From RQOF01 sp964461135 (GTDB lineage Bacteria > Calditrichota > Calditrichia > RBG-13-44-9): a stretch of 34,610 nt of DNA. The notes under the pieces are model-generated. The model had not been told where the DNA came from, ran no database searches, and was given only the letters and a program-made list of their open reading frames with translations. The translations under genes were made by a program, and so were the position numbers. This document shows, one piece after another, positions 30,937-34,610 of this stretch (position 1 is its first letter; each line of letters starts with the position of its first letter). Where the stretch lies: the NCBI GenBank assembly GCA_964461135.1, contig CAYWTB010000045.1, positions 1-34,610 of the forward strand. Direction: 5' to 3'.

Positions 30937-33516
30937 ATGTATTATTTAGGTGGATTAAGGGTAAATCCGCAATTGCCGGAAGAAATCTGTCGGTTGAAGG
31001 ATCTTGCCTGTAACCTTTATTTTGCCTGGTATCCCGAGGTAAGGGATCTTTTTATTGCCATTGACCGGCAACTTTGGAAAAAAACCAATCATAATCCGGT
31101 AAAATTCCTGGCTGAGGTACAGCAAAAAAAATTAGATGCTGCGGCCCGCGATAATTATTTTCTGGAGAGTTACCGCATCGTGCTGGCAGAATTTGATGAA
31201 TATCTGGCAGAAAAAAATACCTGGTATTCTACTAACCTCTCCCCTGCCGGCAATTTTCTGGTGGCGTATTTTACCGCAGAATTCGGGTTTCATGAATGCC
31301 TGCCTATCTATGCCGGTGGCCTGGGTGTACTGGCCGGAGATCATATGAAGTCGGCCAGTGATCTGGGAATCCCTATTGTGGGTATCAGTCTATATTATCA
31401 TCAGAGCTATTTTACCCAGGAAATTGATGCCCATGGAAACCAGATTGCCCTCAACCATAATCTAAACCCCCTGGAATTGCCTCTTCATACAGTTACGGAT
31501 AAAAAGGGAAATCCTTTGTTGATTTCGGTATTGTTGGGCCAGCGAGAGGTTATAATCAGGGTGTGGGAAGCAAAGGTGGGACGACGCAGTGCCTATCTAC
31601 TCGATACGAATATTTCCGAAAACAGCCCCGCTGATCGCGAAATTACCGCTAAGCTTTACGGCGGAGATCAGGAAACGCGAATTGCCCAGGAAATCATACT
31701 GGGAATGGGAGGAACGTTGGTTTTACAGGCTCTGGGTATTGAACCTTCTATCTGGCATATGAATGAAGGTCATTCAGTGTTCCTTGTACTGCAGCGAATT
31801 CAGCAGATGGTGCAACAGAATGACCTGTCTTTTAATGAAGCCCTGGAAGTAGTGACATCCAATACTATTTTTACTACACATACCCCGGTTCCGGCGGGAA
31901 ACGATGCCTTCCCCCTGCACATCAAGGACAAATATTTTCAGAAATACTGGGAATCTGTAGGAATCCGCCGTCATCAATTTATGGAACTGGGATCCCAGGT
32001 GCAGCCGGAAGGCTATGAGATCTTTAATCTTACGATTCTTGCATTCAATTTATCGCGATTCCGCAATGCCGTCAGTAAACTTCACGCTGAAGTATCTCAG
32101 GATTTATGGAAAACCGTGTGGCCGGATTTGCCGCCCTATGAAGTTCCCATTATTTACATTACCAATGGGGTGCATGCGGCCAGCTGGGTATCCAGGAAAT
32201 ACCGTGCTTTATATGATAAGTTTATTGGAAAGGACTGGCTGGAGAAACAGGATCAGAATTCTGAATGGGAAAAACTGCAGGAAATACCCGACGATGAGTT
32301 CTGGAGCACAAAACTGGGATCCAAAAAGAAGTTATTTAATCATATCCGCGAGCGACTGGCGGTTCAATACGAACGTAACAAGATTGGTTCACTGCAAATG
32401 ATTCGGGTTAAACAGCATTTAAAACCCAATGTGCTTACCATCGGTTTTGCCCGTCGTTTTGCAACCTACAAGCGCGGGACCCTGATTTTCAGTAATCCCG
32501 AACGGCTAAAGCGAATTCTAAATCATCCCGAACATCCGGTTCAGTTGATATTTGCCGGTAAAGCCCATCCCAGGGACACCGGAGGCCAGGATCTGATACG
32601 CCAGATCCATAATCTGTCTCTGCAACCGGATGTGCGCGGACGAATCCTTTTCATTGAAAATTATGATATGGGCTTGGCACGGGACCTGGTGTCGGGTGTG
32701 GATGTCTGGCTCAACAATCCGCGCCGTACCCAGGAAGCCTCCGGCACCAGTGGTCAGAAGGTGGGAATGAACGGCGGTATCAATTTCAGCGTCCTGGATG
32801 GTTGGTGGAATCAAGGTTTTAATGGTGAAAACGGCTGGGCTTTCGGAGACCAGGAAAATTACGAAACCCTTGAGGAATGGGACTCCTGGGACTCGGAAGA
32901 ACTTTATGACATTCTTGAACATGATATAATCCCACTTTATTACAAACAGGACAAGCAGGGAATTCCTCATGAGTGGATACAGGTAATGAAAAATTCCATT
33001 CAGTCCGTTATTCCGGTATTTAATACTCATCGAATGTTGAAGGAGTATATGGAGAAACTATATAAACCAGCCCAGGAGCTGGGAATCAGGTTTCGGAAAT
33101 CAAATTTCATTACCGCCCGTGAGGTATCCGGCTGGAAAACACGAATTGATCAGCATTGGTTTGATGTACAGCTTGAACCCATACTAAAAAAACCGGGCGA
33201 AAATGGATTCCTTTCCCTTAGTTTCGGAGATAAATATCAGGTTGAGGCAAAAGTGAAGCTGGGCAGTTTAAAGCCGGAAGATGTAAAAGTACAGATCTTC
33301 CTGGTAAGAAATAATATGGATTTGGAAGAAATTTCTGATTTTGAAATATTTGATATGCAGCCGGTACAGAATGGCAAAAAAGGCATCTATCTCTTTAAAG
33401 CCCTGATCAAGCCTTCGGATAGCGGTAATTATTATTACACCCTGAGGGTACTGCCCTATCATAAATATTTACCCTGTGATATTGAACTGGGGGTTGCAAA
33501 ATGGTATCAGAAATAG
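30937..33516 (+). CDS. glgP: Alpha-glucan phosphorylase, DUF3417 type
   Basis: 859-residue glycogen/maltodextrin phosphorylase that releases glucose 1-phosphate from alpha-1,4-glucans. It belongs to the long subfamily (TIGR02094-like) that starts with a DUF3417 helical domain: LPEEICRLKDLACNLYFAWY. Core motifs: YFTAEFGFHECLPIYAGGLG, AGDHMKSASDLGIPIVGISL, WHMNEGHSVFL, TTHTPVPAGNDAF, the nucleotide-fold region FARRFATYKRGTLIF, and the PLP-binding Lys608 in SGTSGQKVGMNGG followed by FSVLDGWWNQG. The last 120 residues form an extra beta domain, usual for this subfamily. Divergent from rocD. No other glycogen gene lies in the window, so it appears to stand alone. Confidence 0.95.
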   Translation: MYYLGGLRVNPQLPEEICRLKDLACNLYFAWYPEVRDLFIAIDRQLWKKTNHNPVKFLAEVQQKKLDAAARDNYFLESYRIVLAEFDEYLAEKNTWYSTNLSPAGNFLVAYFTAEFGFHECLPIYAGGLGVLAGDHMKSASDLGIPIVGISLYYHQSYFTQEIDAHGNQIALNHNLNPLELPLHTVTDKKGNPLLISVLLGQREVIIRVWEAKVGRRSAYLLDTNISENSPADREITAKLYGGDQETRIAQEIILGMGGTLVLQALGIEPSIWHMNEGHSVFLVLQRIQQMVQQNDLSFNEALEVVTSNTIFTTHTPVPAGNDAFPLHIKDKYFQKYWESVGIRRHQFMELGSQVQPEGYEIFNLTILAFNLSRFRNAVSKLHAEVSQDLWKTVWPDLPPYEVPIIYITNGVHAASWVSRKYRALYDKFIGKDWLEKQDQNSEWEKLQEIPDDEFWSTKLGSKKKLFNHIRERLAVQYERNKIGSLQMIRVKQHLKPNVLTIGFARRFATYKRGTLIFSNPERLKRILNHPEHPVQLIFAGKAHPRDTGGQDLIRQIHNLSLQPDVRGRILFIENYDMGLARDLVSGVDVWLNNPRRTQEASGTSGQKVGMNGGINFSVLDGWWNQGFNGENGWAFGDQENYETLEEWDSWDSEELYDILEHDIIPLYYKQDKQGIPHEWIQVMKNSIQSVIPVFNTHRMLKEYMEKLYKPAQELGIRFRKSNFITAREVSGWKTRIDQHWFDVQLEPILKKPGENGFLSLSFGDKYQVEAKVKLGSLKPEDVKVQIFLVRNNMDLEEISDFEIFDMQPVQNGKKGIYLFKALIKPSDSGNYYYTLRVLPYHKYLPCDIELGVAKWYQK

Positions 33517-33564
33517 GCGGGTACATGCAACGGTATTTCTATTAAATATCGATATTACATTAGA

Positions 33565-34344
33565 TCACTTGTTTTCTTCATACATGAACTGCAGCAGTTC
33601 AAGAGTAAATTCATAGTCATTTTCTGTTATATACCCGTATTGAACCAGGCGCTTTAATATGATGCGGGATCTCCACAGAACTCCATAATTGATTTGTGAA
33701 GGATTCATTTCCAGAGGATTGGGAAGAACGGCTGCCAGCCGCACCATTTCATCCAGCGTCAAATCGGACGGACTTTTCTCAAAATATACCTCTGCAGCTG
33801 CACCGATACCGAACACATTATATCCCCATTCCGCAATATTCAAATACAGTTCCAGAATCCTGCTTTTTTTAAGGCGTCTTTCCAGATCAAACGCAATCAG
33901 CCATTCCTTGAATTTGCGAGAAATTTCTTTATCCGGTTTTAAATACAGATTTTTGGCCACTTGTTGAGTAATGGTGCTGCCTCCTCTGGCGAATTCACCT
34001 TCTTCGATATTTTTCTTTAAAGATTCCTTTACCTCGAACCAGTCAATACCATTATGAATCCAAAAAGAGGCGTCCTCGGCTACGATAACCGTCTGGCGCA
34101 TTAATTCAGGAATCTCCCGGTAAGACGTCCATAGATAAATACTTTTCTTTCGATGTTTAACGTAGTCCCTGTCTTTTTCCCGGTATTTCATCAGGATTGT
34201 CTCTGCAGGATTCTTTTTATTCCATATTGCAACATCAGGAAGGGTCATATAGAGGTAGAAAACAAATACCAGTACCAGGACAATATAACTGAAAAGATAA
34301 AAGCTCCAGAATCTGAAAAAGGGATTTTTAAAAATCAGTTTCAT
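33565..34344 (-). CDS. mtgA: Monofunctional biosynthetic peptidoglycan transglycosylase
   Basis: 259-residue GT51 glycosyltransferase that polymerises lipid II into glycan strands on the periplasmic face. One N-terminal membrane helix (about 10-32), then the GT51 motifs: catalytic Glu90 in VIVAEDASFWIHNGIDW, ARGGSTITQQVAKNLYL, RKFKEWLIAFDLERRLKKSR, ILELYLNIAEWGYNVFGIGA. No transpeptidase domain follows, and the length fits MtgA. Its start lies 56 bases after the end of the mce fragment on the same strand, so the two were probably co-transcribed. Confidence 0.95.
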   Translation of the reverse strand: MKLIFKNPFFRFWSFYLFSYIVLVLVFVFYLYMTLPDVAIWNKKNPAETILMKYREKDRDYVKHRKKSIYLWTSYREIPELMRQTVIVAEDASFWIHNGIDWFEVKESLKKNIEEGEFARGGSTITQQVAKNLYLKPDKEISRKFKEWLIAFDLERRLKKSRILELYLNIAEWGYNVFGIGAAAEVYFEKSPSDLTLDEMVRLAAVLPNPLEMNPSQINYGVLWRSRIILKRLVQYGYITENDYEFTLELLQFMYEENK

Positions 34345-34400
34345 TTACCTGAATTTTCTGTGGACATGGTGGGAATAGAAATCGTCCGGAATTTACCTTA

Positions 34401-34565
34401 TTATTGTTGTGTTTCCTGTGAAAGCTCAAGCAGAACACCGAAAATACTTTTAGGATGCACAAAAGCAATTTTTTTACCTTCGGCCCCTGTTCGTGCCTTC
34501 TCATCGATCAGTTTAATATCATTCTTCCTGAGTTGATTCAGCACGAAATCAATATCGCATGAGAT
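34401..34565 (-). pseudogene. mce: C-terminal part of methylmalonyl-CoA epimerase
   Basis: 54 codons before a TAA stop. The reading SCDIDFVLNQLRKNDIKLID, then EKARTGAEGKKIAFVHPKS and FGVLLELSQ, matches the last 40 percent of methylmalonyl-CoA epimerase, including the metal-binding Glu of LLEL. The enzyme interconverts (2R)- and (2S)-methylmalonyl-CoA in propionate metabolism. Upstream of about 34566 the match is lost, and the frame reaches TGA (plus-strand 34578-34580), so the gene is cut at its N-terminal side. The other part appears in opposite orientation at 34586. Confidence 0.75.
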
Positions 34566-34585
34566 AAGCCATGGAGACGCCTGAA

Positions 34586-34610
34586 ATGCTCAAAAAAATA
34601 GATCATGTTG
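34586..34610 (+). CDS. Start of a methylmalonyl-CoA epimerase-like gene, cut by the window edge
   Basis: ATG at 34586 with a GGAG ribosome site (34573-34576) encodes MLKKIDHV before the sequence ends. This is the usual beginning of methylmalonyl-CoA epimerase (KKIDH plus a hydrophobic residue). Only eight residues are visible, so the call rests on this and on the neighbouring C-terminal fragment on the other strand. Confidence 0.45.

Noticed and set aside
34153..34536. 127-codon plus-strand ORF at the right edge
   Set aside because: It is antisense to mtgA and to the mce fragment; the minus-strand frames carry clear family motifs.

Overview
This window reads as chromosomal core DNA of a free-living, moderately AT-rich, Gram-negative heterotroph. 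Support for an outer membrane and periplasm comes from several lipoprotein signal peptides, an RlpA-like protein, a monofunctional peptidoglycan glycosyltransferase and a cell-wall amidase. The gene repertoire (LhgO, PolX with a PHP domain, PdxST, a DUF3417-type glucan phosphorylase, rhodanese/DUF1858/DUF6132 genes, and a large TPR lipoprotein starting CAYYNTLFNAKKSF) reminds me of FCB-group lineages such as Marinimicrobia or Calditrichota relatives. That placement is inference only. TGA is used as a normal stop throughout. I see no phage, transposase, CRISPR array or plasmid gene.

Layout. 1-1882: a PQQ-type sugar dehydrogenase whose lipoprotein signal peptide is cut by an in-frame TGA, then an O-methyltransferase. 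2643-5600: L-2-hydroxyglutarate oxidase, convergent with PolX. 5964-8192: pgsA, then a compact five-gene set of sulfur/redox type (rhodanese lipoprotein, DUF1858, DUF6132, membrane-anchored thioredoxin fold, DUF2892) closed by a 15-bp bidirectional terminator. 8282-11616 (minus strand): a two-domain LEA-type-2 lipoprotein, an RRM RNA-binding protein and a GAF-GGDEF diguanylate cyclase. 11788-15675: a consensus promoter, tRNA-Ala(CGC), the small SRP RNA, dnaX, ybaB, recR and a rhomboid protease. 15766-21462: a class III-like sirtuin, the TPR lipoprotein, an RlpA-like protein, thioredoxin, EngB and a short SerA-type dehydrogenase. 21758-24820: pdxS-pdxT and a transglutaminase-fold lipoprotein. 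25015-28164 (minus): a 1049-residue fusion of a GHL10 glycosyl hydrolase to a zinc amidase. 29247-34344: ornithine aminotransferase (minus), glucan phosphorylase (plus) and MtgA (minus). The right edge holds two oppositely oriented pieces of a methylmalonyl-CoA epimerase gene.

Most notable observations: the GHL10-amidase fusion, which joins the two activities needed to strip and then cut peptidoglycan glycans; families of degenerate 7-bp tandem repeats between genes, one of which supplies the last six codons and the stop of that fusion gene; an A8 slippery tract in dnaX exactly at the gamma/tau boundary; the interrupted signal peptide; and the inverted mce junction in the last 50 bases, which looks more like an amplification or assembly chimera than biology.
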